This document shows, piece after piece, positions 1-5,225 of a stretch of 5,836 nucleotides of DNA. How positions within the stretch are numbered: position 1 is the stretch's first letter; every line of letters begins with the position of its first letter. Origin of the DNA: an uncultured Lachnobacterium sp. (GTDB lineage Bacteria > Bacillota > Clostridia > Lachnospirales > Lachnospiraceae). The stretch lies in assembly GCA_945971355.1 (NCBI GenBank), contig CAMFPD010000147.1, forward strand, positions 1 through 5,836. Reading direction: 5' to 3'. Made by a program: the position numbers and the translations under genes. Under the pieces are notes generated by a model that had not been told where the DNA came from, searched no databases, and saw only the letters and a program-made list of their open reading frames with translations.

Positions 1-1
1 A

Positions 2-7
2 TATAAT
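2..7 (+). promoter_or_regulatory. possible -10 box at the window edge
   Basis: TATAAT at 2-7 matches the sigma-A -10 consensus exactly, but any -35 box would lie outside the window. If real, transcription would begin near 14 and leave a leader of about 115 bases before the histidinol-phosphatase. A second, weaker candidate is GATAAT at 90-95, which has no convincing -35 partner. The leader is very AT-rich, so chance matches are likely. I see no hairpin, riboswitch fold or small gene in 1-115. Confidence 0.25.
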
Positions 8-130
8 ATAAGTATAAACAGTTTATTATTAAATTTCAATGAGAAAAGTAGTGATATGGTACTAATTTCTGGAATAAAATTTTATGCCAGATAATAAATG
101 TAGTGTTTTTTATTTATGGAAAGGATTAAA

Positions 131-901
131 ATGAAGAATTATATAAAGGCCAACTACCACACACATACCTATAGATGCCAGCATGCAATTGGAACAGAAA
201 GAGAATATATAGAGGCAGCAATAGATATGGGAATCAAAAAATTAGGGTTTTCAGATCATATTCCATGTCCCTACAAGGATGGATATGTTTCGGGAATCCG
301 AATGAGAATGGATGAGGCGCCGGAATATGTGAGAACAATACGAAAACTGGGAGAGGAATACAGAGACCAAATACAGATTTTTGTTGGATTTGAAGCGGAG
401 TATATTCCAGAATTTTTCACAGAACAAATGCATATGTTTAAAAATCTGGGATGTGACTATTTAATTATGGGACAGCATTTTTGGGTTTCCGAAAACACAG
501 GCCCGTATACGGGAAGTGTCACAGAGGATGAGGGTAGAATACGCCAGTATGTGGATACTGTAATAGAAGGAATGAAAACTGGCTATTTCAAGTATCTGGC
601 ACACCCTGATCTTATAAATTTTCAGGGTCTTGACTCAGTGTATGATTGGGAGATGACAAGACTTTGTGAGGAAATGAAGGAGATGGATATTCCACTGGAG
701 ATAAATGTCATCGGAATCAGCGGAGGAAAGCATTATCCAACAGAGCGATTTTGGGAAATACCAGGAAGAGTAGGAAACAAGGTGATAATCGGACTTGATG
801 CCCATTGTGTGGATAACATGGTGGATGTTGAAAACTATGAAAATGCAATGAAATTTGTGGAAAAATACAATTTAAACCTTGTGGATGATATAGGTTTGTA
901 G
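131..901 (+). CDS. hisK: histidinol-phosphatase, PHP domain (HisJ/HisK family)
   Basis: This 256-residue protein of the PHP metal-dependent phosphoesterase family most likely hydrolyses L-histidinol phosphate to histidinol in the cytoplasm, the penultimate step of histidine synthesis. The metal ligands expected of the family are visible in order: HTH (H10, H12), SDH (D42, H43), GFEAEY (E88), GQHF (H116), AHPD (H158) and GLDAH (D223, H225). The length is typical of the family. The start at 131 is preferred over the in-frame ATG at 116 because GGAAAGG (118-124) lies six bases upstream of 131, while 116 has no ribosome binding site. No other his gene is visible, and an isolated gene of this kind is common in Firmicutes. 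The family call is firm. The exact substrate is inferred, because PHP phosphatases acting on other phosphoesters look similar. Confidence 0.87.
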   Translation: MKNYIKANYHTHTYRCQHAIGTEREYIEAAIDMGIKKLGFSDHIPCPYKDGYVSGIRMRMDEAPEYVRTIRKLGEEYRDQIQIFVGFEAEYIPEFFTEQMHMFKNLGCDYLIMGQHFWVSENTGPYTGSVTEDEGRIRQYVDTVIEGMKTGYFKYLAHPDLINFQGLDSVYDWEMTRLCEEMKEMDIPLEINVIGISGGKHYPTERFWEIPGRVGNKVIIGLDAHCVDNMVDVENYENAMKFVEKYNLNLVDDIGL

Positions 902-904
902 AGA

Positions 905-933
905 GTGACAAAGGTAACTTAAACTGATAAAAT
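905..933 (+). promoter_or_regulatory. extended -10 sigma-A promoter for the transporter unit
   Basis: GTGACA at 905-910 (five of six to TTGACA) is followed after 17 bases by TAAAAT at 928-933 (five of six to TATAAT). A TG pair at 925-926 forms an extended -10 element. Transcription would start near 940 and give a leader of about 28 bases before the TTG start at 968. The promoter begins just after the histidinol-phosphatase stop, which suggests the transporter unit can be expressed separately. No clear terminator separates them, so read-through is also possible. The ten-base direct repeat TTTGTAGAGA (895-904 and 935-944) flanks the element and may be chance. Confidence 0.6.
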
Positions 934-952
934 ATTTGTAGAGAAATTATTT

Positions 953-961
953 GGGGGAGGG
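953..961 (+). promoter_or_regulatory. strong ribosome binding site that fixes a TTG start
   Basis: GGGGGAGGG at 953-961 lies six bases upstream of TTG at 968. The next in-frame ATG codons fall inside the first membrane segment region and have no comparable site, so this purine run decides the start of the transporter. Confidence 0.75.
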
Positions 962-967
962 AAAATT

Positions 968-2299
968 TTGAAACTTAAGACATCACAGACCATTAGAATT
1001 GGATTTGCATTTTTATCAATATGCGCCTTTTGGCAAATGTATAATAATGTAATTCCGCTGATGCTCACAAACACATTTCATATGAATGAGACATTTTCTG
1101 GAGTTATTATGGCGGCTGATAATGTGCTGGCATTATTTCTGCTGCCGCTTTTTGGCGGACTGTCAGACAAATGTAAAAGTAAGCTTGGTAAAAGAAAACC
1201 ATATATTTTATGCGGGACAGTGTCAGCAGTGTTTTTAATGCTGTTGATACCATTTTTGGATAATAGCTATTTTGCAAATCCTAAGGTATCTACACAGATA
1301 TTTTTTATATGTGTGCTAGGTTGTCTGCTGGTGGCAATGGGAACATACCGAAGCCCAGCAGTAGCGCTTATGCCGGATGTCACACCAAAACCACTCAGAA
1401 GTAAGGGGAACGCAATTATTAACCTGATGGGGGCAATCGGAGGAATTATATATCTGATAATTGCATCGGTTCTCTATTCAGCTGAGAGAACAAAGGGACT
1501 TGAGCACGTTAATTATGTTCCACTGTTTATGGTTGTGGCAGGGATAATGGTTGTTTCTCTTATAATCATTATGGCTTCAATAAATGAGGTTAAGCTTGGA
1601 GAAGAGATGCACCAGTATGATAATGCACATCCAGAAGAAAATCTTGAGAAAGAAACAGGAAACGGGGATGTGAAGCTCCCTGCTGAGGTTAAGAAAAGTC
1701 TTGGATTTCTATTGTGCTCTATTGCACTTTGGTTCATGGGATATAATGCGGTGGATACCTGGTTTACTACATATGCCAATAAGATATGGGGAATGAGTCT
1801 GGGACAGGCGGCAATGTGCCTTACTGTAGCTACAGCAGGAGCGGTTGTTTCGTATATACCTGTAGGTATAATAGCAAGCAAAATCGGACGAAGAAAAACT
1901 ATAATGGGTGGAGTGATAGGACTTGCAGCCTGCTTTTTTGTTATATATATACTCACAATAGTATGCAGTTCCTTTAATCCGATATTGTATATAGTGTTCC
2001 TTATTGTGGGTCTTTCGTGGGCATCTATCAATGTAAACAGCCTTCCGATGGTTCTTGAAATGTGTAAGGGCAGTGAGGTGGGAAAATTTACCGGATATTA
2101 TTACACCTTCAGTATGACTGCGCAGATAATAACGCCAATTGCGGCAGGAACATTATTAAAACAGATAAGCTACACAACGCTATTTCCATATGCGGCAATT
2201 TTTGTTGTGGGGTCATTTATTACAATGTGCTTTGTAAAGCATGGAGATAACAGGATAGAGGCAAAGAAAGGGCTGGAGGCCTTTGATGTGGAGGATTAA
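968..2299 (+). CDS. MFS transporter, SLC45/GPH-like cation:sugar symporter type
   Basis: This 443-residue integral membrane protein has about twelve hydrophobic segments in two halves. They are joined by a charged cytoplasmic loop at about 205-245, rich in Glu, Lys and Asn. Each half carries an MFS motif-A-like loop: GGLSDKCKSKLGKRKP at 63-78 and ASKIGRRK at 303-310. The stretch RSPAVALMPDVTPKPLRSKG (128-147) resembles the signature of SLC45 sucrose transporters and related GPH symporters. Translation starts at TTG 968, supported by a strong upstream ribosome binding site. The stop precedes the diesterase ATG by one base, so the two genes are very likely co-transcribed. The substrate cannot be read from the sequence. 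A sugar is expected from the family, but its neighbours act on phosphodiesters, so a glycerophosphodiester or a released head group is an inferred alternative. Confidence 0.85.
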   Translation: MKLKTSQTIRIGFAFLSICAFWQMYNNVIPLMLTNTFHMNETFSGVIMAADNVLALFLLPLFGGLSDKCKSKLGKRKPYILCGTVSAVFLMLLIPFLDNSYFANPKVSTQIFFICVLGCLLVAMGTYRSPAVALMPDVTPKPLRSKGNAIINLMGAIGGIIYLIIASVLYSAERTKGLEHVNYVPLFMVVAGIMVVSLIIIMASINEVKLGEEMHQYDNAHPEENLEKETGNGDVKLPAEVKKSLGFLLCSIALWFMGYNAVDTWFTTYANKIWGMSLGQAAMCLTVATAGAVVSYIPVGIIASKIGRRKTIMGGVIGLAACFFVIYILTIVCSSFNPILYIVFLIVGLSWASINVNSLPMVLEMCKGSEVGKFTGYYYTFSMTAQIITPIAAGTLLKQISYTTLFPYAAIFVVGSFITMCFVKHGDNRIEAKKGLEAFDVED

Positions 2300-2300
2300 T

Positions 2301-3050
2301 ATGGATTTTAAGAGAAAAGACAGAAGTCTTGTATGGGCACACAGAGGTGCTAGTGGATATGCACCGGAAAATACATTGGAAGCATTTAAACTGGCGGTAG
2401 AAATGGGAGCAGATGGAGTAGAGCTTGATGTTCAGCTCACAAAGGACAATCAGATAGTGGTTATTCATGACGAATGGATTGACCGAACCAGCAATGGCAA
2501 AGGCTGGGTAAAGGACATGACTTTGGAAGAATTGCGTAAATACAATTACAACAAGACACATCCAGAGTATGAACATGCTGATATTCCAACACTCAGAGAG
2601 GTTTATGAGCTGCTTAAGCCTACAGGACTCACGGTAAATGTAGAGCTTAAGACAGGAGTCGTTTTCTATGATGATCTTGAGAGAAAAGTAATTGAGCTTA
2701 CAAAGGAGATGGGGATGGAGGATAGGGTGTTGTATTCATCCTTCAATCATTATACCTGCGTGAAAATTCACGAGCTTATGCCTGAAGCATATGTGGGATT
2801 TTTGTATTCAGATGGAGCAATTGATATTGCGCAATATGCTAAAAAGCATGGTGCAAATGCACTTCACCCAGCATTATATAATTTACAGTTCCCTAATTAT
2901 ATGAAGGATGCAGCTCAAAATGGTCTTGATGTAAATGTGTGGACTGTAAATGAGCCGGAACATTTGGTTATGGCAAGTCGGATGAAGGTGAATGCCTTAA
3001 TTACAAATTATCCTGACAGAGCTCTCCAAATCGCGCAGACGTACATCTAG
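2301..3050 (+). CDS. glycerophosphodiester phosphodiesterase (GDPD, UgpQ-like)
   Basis: This 249-residue cytoplasmic enzyme has no signal peptide or membrane segment. It should hydrolyse deacylated phospholipids (glycerophosphodiesters) to sn-glycerol-3-phosphate plus an alcohol. The GDPD TIM-barrel motifs are clear: AHRGASGYAPENTLEAF at 13-29 (H14, R15), VELDVQLTKD at 40-49 (metal ligands E41, D43), VIHDE at 54-58 (H56, the second catalytic histidine), VELKTG at 114-119 (E115, K117), VNVWTVN near 211-217, and TNYPD at 235-239. The size matches the short, soluble bacterial class. The start at 2301 is preferred over in-frame TTG 2283 and ATG 2286 because GTGGAGG (2288-2294) lies six bases upstream. 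That ribosome binding site lies inside the end of the transporter gene, so translational coupling is likely. The symbol ugpQ is withheld because no ugp transport genes are present. Confidence 0.92.
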   Translation: MDFKRKDRSLVWAHRGASGYAPENTLEAFKLAVEMGADGVELDVQLTKDNQIVVIHDEWIDRTSNGKGWVKDMTLEELRKYNYNKTHPEYEHADIPTLREVYELLKPTGLTVNVELKTGVVFYDDLERKVIELTKEMGMEDRVLYSSFNHYTCVKIHELMPEAYVGFLYSDGAIDIAQYAKKHGANALHPALYNLQFPNYMKDAAQNGLDVNVWTVNEPEHLVMASRMKVNALITNYPDRALQIAQTYI

Positions 3051-3058
3051 GAGGTATA

Positions 3059-3085
3059 ATGCAAAATTACATGTGTGAAGTATGA
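3059..3085 (+). CDS. possible eight-residue upstream peptide frame
   Basis: AGGAGG at 3049-3054 is a perfect Shine-Dalgarno core that starts inside the diesterase stop codon. Four bases later a reading frame encodes MQNYMCEV. Its TGA overlaps another ATG (3082) that opens a three-codon frame. The strong site has no other gene to serve, because the EEP hydrolase starts 60 bases further on with its own weaker site. It could keep ribosomes engaged between the two genes or act as a leader peptide. TATAAT at 3055-3060, inside the same stretch, could instead be a -10 box, although I see no matching -35. The four-base spacing is short and so is the frame, so chance is quite possible. Confidence 0.2.
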   Translation: MQNYMCEV

Positions 3086-3119
3086 ATAATTAATATGAAG
3101 GAAAAGGTGTGGGACACAA

Positions 3120-4181
3120 ATGAAGAAAATAGCAAAAATTATTGGAATAATAATGGGGTGTATACTGGCGGTAGTTGTTGTAGGATTAGGAATCTTAACA
3201 GTGACAGAGTATAAGCCAGAGCAAGAGGAAAAGCTTGAAGTTACAGGTGAGAGCAGTGGAACTGTGGCAGAGGGAGATACGATTAGTATAGTGACCTGGA
3301 ATATCGGGTATGGAGCGCTGGGAGCAAACGCAGATTTTTTCATGGATGGGGGAGACCAGGTAAATACAGCAACAAAAGCCCAGGTGCAGGAGAACATGGA
3401 AGCAATTAATAACAGGCTTAGTGAAATGAATCCTGATATTATCATGCTTCAGGAGGTTGATACTGACTCAAAAAGATCACACAGAATAGATGAGGCTCAA
3501 ATGATTATGGATGAGTTGTCAGGCTATGAGAGCACATTTGCGTACAATTATAAAGTTATGTATGTTCCTTATCCAATTCCTACTATAGGAAAGGTTAATT
3601 GTGGAATCAATACACTCAGCAGGTTTGAGGTGACAGAGTCCACGAGAGTAGCATTGCCGTGTCCTTTTTCGTATCCGGTTAGAACCTGCAACCTAAAGAG
3701 ATGTATTATGGTGGATAGAATACCTGTCGCAGATAGTGATAAGGAATTGGTTGTGGTGAATCTTCATCTCGAGGCATATGATTCAGGGGAAGGAAAAGCA
3801 GCGCAGACAGCTATGCTAAAGGATATTCTTGAGACAGAGGCAAAGGCAGGAAATTATGTAATTGCAGGTGGAGATTTTAACCAGAGCTTTTCTAATGTGG
3901 ATATGTCTGCATACCCCCTTGTTTCAGAGGATATGTGGCAGGCAGGAGAGATAGATGTTGATGAGTTTGAGAAGCTTAACTTTGTGACAGATAACTCGAC
4001 ACCAACCTGTCGTGCTCTGAATATTCCATATGAAAATGCTGACTGGGACAATTTTCAGTATTATGTGATTGATGGCTTCATTGTATCTGAGAATGTTCAG
4101 GTGGAAGAAATTAGTACTATAGATACACAATTCGAGAATACAGACCATAATCCTATTGTTATGAAGGTGACACTTAATTGA
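3120..4181 (+). CDS. membrane-anchored endonuclease/exonuclease/phosphatase (EEP) family hydrolase
   Basis: This 353-residue protein has a short lysine-containing N-terminus and a single hydrophobic segment at about 7-28. There is no clear cleavage site after it, so it is probably a signal anchor with the rest of the protein outside the membrane. The catalytic domain from about 55 to the end carries the magnesium-dependent EEP (DNase I/sphingomyelinase-like) motifs in order: VTWNIGYG (N61), LQEVD (E112), VNLHLE (N214, H216), AGGDFNQ (D252, N254), VIDGF (D318) and the terminal TDHNP (D342, H343). The family includes sphingomyelinases, inositol-phosphate phosphatases and nucleases, and the sequence alone does not separate these. 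Outer location next to a glycerophosphodiesterase favours a phospholipid or phosphate-ester substrate by inference. The start is supported by an AAGGTGTGGG purine run ending six bases upstream. The 69-base gap from the diesterase suggests the same transcript. Confidence 0.85.
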   Translation: MKKIAKIIGIIMGCILAVVVVGLGILTVTEYKPEQEEKLEVTGESSGTVAEGDTISIVTWNIGYGALGANADFFMDGGDQVNTATKAQVQENMEAINNRLSEMNPDIIMLQEVDTDSKRSHRIDEAQMIMDELSGYESTFAYNYKVMYVPYPIPTIGKVNCGINTLSRFEVTESTRVALPCPFSYPVRTCNLKRCIMVDRIPVADSDKELVVVNLHLEAYDSGEGKAAQTAMLKDILETEAKAGNYVIAGGDFNQSFSNVDMSAYPLVSEDMWQAGEIDVDEFEKLNFVTDNSTPTCRALNIPYENADWDNFQYYVIDGFIVSENVQVEEISTIDTQFENTDHNPIVMKVTLN

Positions 4182-4239
4182 AAATGAACAAAAAGTCAAG
4201 TGGAAAAATCGACAAAAGAATGGCTGTGATTTGTGAGAA

Positions 4240-4276
4240 TTGCCTTATGGTTTTCGGACACCATATATTGTATAAT
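4240..4276 (+). promoter_or_regulatory. candidate promoter for the cysteine-rich small protein
   Basis: Two overlapping readings are possible. TTGCCT (4240-4245) with TATATT (4264-4269) is spaced by 18 bases and would start near 4276. The perfect TATAAT at 4271-4276 has no good -35 box and would start near 4283. The position, about 60 bases after the EEP hydrolase stop and upstream of a small gene closed by a terminator, supports an independent promoter. The interval 4182-4239 shows no clear terminator for the preceding operon. Confidence 0.45.
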
Positions 4277-4290
4277 ATCCCTTGTTGAGG

Positions 4291-4304
4291 AACTAAACTT
4301 AGTT
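4291..4304 (+). repeat. inverted repeat between promoter and small gene
   Basis: AACTAA (4291-4296) and TTAGTT (4299-4304) are perfect inverted copies around two bases. They lie just downstream of the predicted start of transcription and about 17 bases before the small-gene ATG. In DNA this could be a repressor operator. In RNA it could form a five-pair hairpin with a four-base loop. An outer pairing of CCCTT (4279-4283) with AAGGG (4309-4313) would enclose it and cover part of the ribosome binding site. Either role is inference. Confidence 0.4.
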
Positions 4305-4321
4305 ATAAAAGGGAGATAAGC

Positions 4322-4498
4322 ATGTCAGACGAAATTTTAGACGACGTAATGATTAAAGGAAGCTGTAAGGGGAAGGCTGAAGCAATCGTTAATTGTCAGT
4401 GTAATATCGAGAATGCACCTGCAAGGTGTGAACAGGCAGAACACTGTATGTTCTATTCATATTATAAATGTAGCAAACAATGGAAGCGTCTGGCATAG
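4322..4498 (+). CDS. 58-residue cysteine-rich protein of unknown function
   Basis: I do not recognise this protein. It begins at ATG 4322 with a good ribosome binding site, GGGAGA at 4311-4316, five bases upstream, and ends at TAG 4496-4498. It has an acidic N-terminus (MSDEILDD), six cysteines at 15, 25, 27, 36, 42 and 50, an aromatic patch (FYSYYKC, 44-50) and a basic C-terminus (KQWKRLA). There is no signal peptide or membrane segment, so it is probably cytoplasmic. The C-x-C pair with further spaced cysteines and His41 could bind a metal, but that is inference. The unit has its own promoter-like region, an inverted repeat in the leader and a terminator downstream, which argues for a real, separately controlled gene. 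An overlapping frame from 4413 on the same strand lacks such signals. Confidence 0.6.
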   Translation: MSDEILDDVMIKGSCKGKAEAIVNCQCNIENAPARCEQAEHCMFYSYYKCSKQWKRLA

Positions 4499-4534
4499 GG
4501 GGCCAGTCGTATATAATATATTTTTAGGAGAGGG

Positions 4535-4576
4535 AAGACTCTTGCTTGACGATGTTGTCAAAGCAGGAGTCTTTTT
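4535..4576 (+). terminator. strong intrinsic (Rho-independent) terminator
   Basis: AAGACTC (4535-4541) pairs with GAGTCTT (4567-4573). The stem continues inward through a T-G wobble, TGC/GCA, one bulged A (4562) and TTGAC (4546-4550) with GTCAA (4557-4561). The loop is GATGTT. A T run (4572-4576) follows directly and overlaps the stem base. The structure has about 16 pairs and sits 36 bases after the stop of the small cysteine-rich gene, so it most likely ends that transcript. It could also act as an attenuator for the phosphoesterase downstream. Confidence 0.8.
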
Positions 4577-4584
4577 GTTAATAT
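4555..4584 (+). promoter_or_regulatory. weak candidate promoter for the phosphoesterase
   Basis: TTGTCA (4555-4560, five of six to the -35 consensus) is followed after 18 bases by TAATAT (4579-4584, four of six). It overlaps the terminator hairpin. The phosphoesterase at 4676 needs a promoter after that terminator, and this is the best match I found. An alternative -10, TCTAAT at 4631-4636, has no good -35. No gene or other structure is evident in 4577-4660. Confidence 0.25.
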
Positions 4585-4675
4585 ATAGAAAACTACGAAA
4601 CTACATAGTAATTACCTGGCATATTTATTGTCTAATATTCGTCTGTATTGAGTTTACAAAGCTGGAGAAAAGAGT

Positions 4676-5164
4676 ATGAAGAAAATTTTGGTACTTAGTG
4701 ATTCCCATGGGGAACAGTATAATATGATACAAGCTGTGAAAAATACGGAACCAGATATGATAATCCATCTTGGAGATTGCTGGTCGGATGCTGTTATATT
4801 GAGGGAAGAATTTTCGGATATTCCAATGGAACATGTTCCGGGAAACTGTGACTTCTCTATGGAAGAAACTGAGAAAATGCTGGATATCGAAGGTGAAAAG
4901 GTTTTAATTTGTCATGGACATACATACAATGTCAAATCTGACTATATGCGTTTGCAGTACGCAGCACTAGAGAAGGGTGCAACTGTGGTTTTGTTCGGAC
5001 ATACTCACAAAGTTTTCTATGATAAGCATAATGGGCTAAATATTATGAATCCGGGAAGTATAGGGGTTCCTACATGGGGAAAACCGGCATCATATGGGGT
5101 GTTAACCATAGATGGCGATGAGGGCATAGTAGATATGAATATAATTTATATTGAAAAAAATTGA
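4676..5164 (+). CDS. YfcE/MJ0936-family metallophosphoesterase
   Basis: This 162-residue cytoplasmic protein of the small calcineurin-like phosphoesterase family binds two metal ions and hydrolyses phosphodiesters or phosphomonoesters. The expected motifs are complete: LSDSHG at 7-12 (D9, H11), HLGDC at 31-35 (D34), VPGNCD at 54-59 (N57), ICHGH at 78-82 (H80) and FGHTH at 107-111 (H109, H111). NPGSIGVPT follows, typical of this subfamily. The length is normal and nothing is missing. The start at 4676 has GGAG at 4664-4667, eight bases upstream. The natural substrate of this family is generally unknown; characterised members act on model phosphodiesters. It lies between a terminator and the aspartate kinase promoter, so it may be transcribed alone. 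Its stop lies within that promoter. Confidence 0.92.
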   Translation: MKKILVLSDSHGEQYNMIQAVKNTEPDMIIHLGDCWSDAVILREEFSDIPMEHVPGNCDFSMEETEKMLDIEGEKVLICHGHTYNVKSDYMRLQYAALEKGATVVLFGHTHKVFYDKHNGLNIMNPGSIGVPTWGKPASYGVLTIDGDEGIVDMNIIYIEKN

Positions 5165-5190
5165 CTAAACTCCAAACTCCGCTGTATAAT
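5161..5190 (+). promoter_or_regulatory. near-consensus sigma-A promoter for aspartate kinase
   Basis: TTGACT at 5161-5166 (five of six) and TATAAT at 5185-5190 (exact) are separated by 18 bases. The -35 box overlaps the TGA stop of the phosphoesterase. Transcription would start near 5197 and leave a leader of about 29 bases, which carries AGGAG (5211-5215) ten bases before the ATG. That leader is far too short for a lysine riboswitch or T-box, so none controls this promoter by leader RNA. Confidence 0.75.
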
Positions 5191-5225
5191 ACATCAGTAT
5201 ATGAAAAAAGAGGAGCAGAAGAGAA

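Noticed and set aside
1513..2031. A 172-codon frame on the - strand within the transporter gene.
   Set aside because: It lies opposite a clear MFS coding sequence, has no recognisable motif and no good ribosome binding site; it is a shadow of the real gene.
3150..3170. IMGC at residues 11-14 of the EEP protein as a lipoprotein signal.
   Set aside because: Methionine before the glycine is unusual for a lipobox and the hydrophobic segment continues well past the cysteine, so a signal anchor fits better.
4182..4239. A terminator directly after the EEP gene.
   Set aside because: Only a very short GTC/GAC pairing is visible and no T run follows, so I cannot support one.
4322..4498. Reading the cysteine-rich protein as a SCIFF-type ribosomal peptide precursor (six cysteines in about forty-five residues).
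   Set aside because: The cysteine spacing differs from what I know of SCIFF, there is no radical SAM maturase beside it, and the chain is acidic then basic rather than leader plus core.
4413..4679. An 88-codon + strand frame whose stop overlaps the phosphoesterase ATG; a shorter version would start at TTG 4542 after AGGAGAGGG.
   Set aside because: It overlaps the cysteine-rich gene in another frame, runs through the terminator hairpin, and its second half is the Ile/Tyr/Leu-rich product expected from AT-rich noncoding DNA. The stop/start overlap is the only point in its favour.
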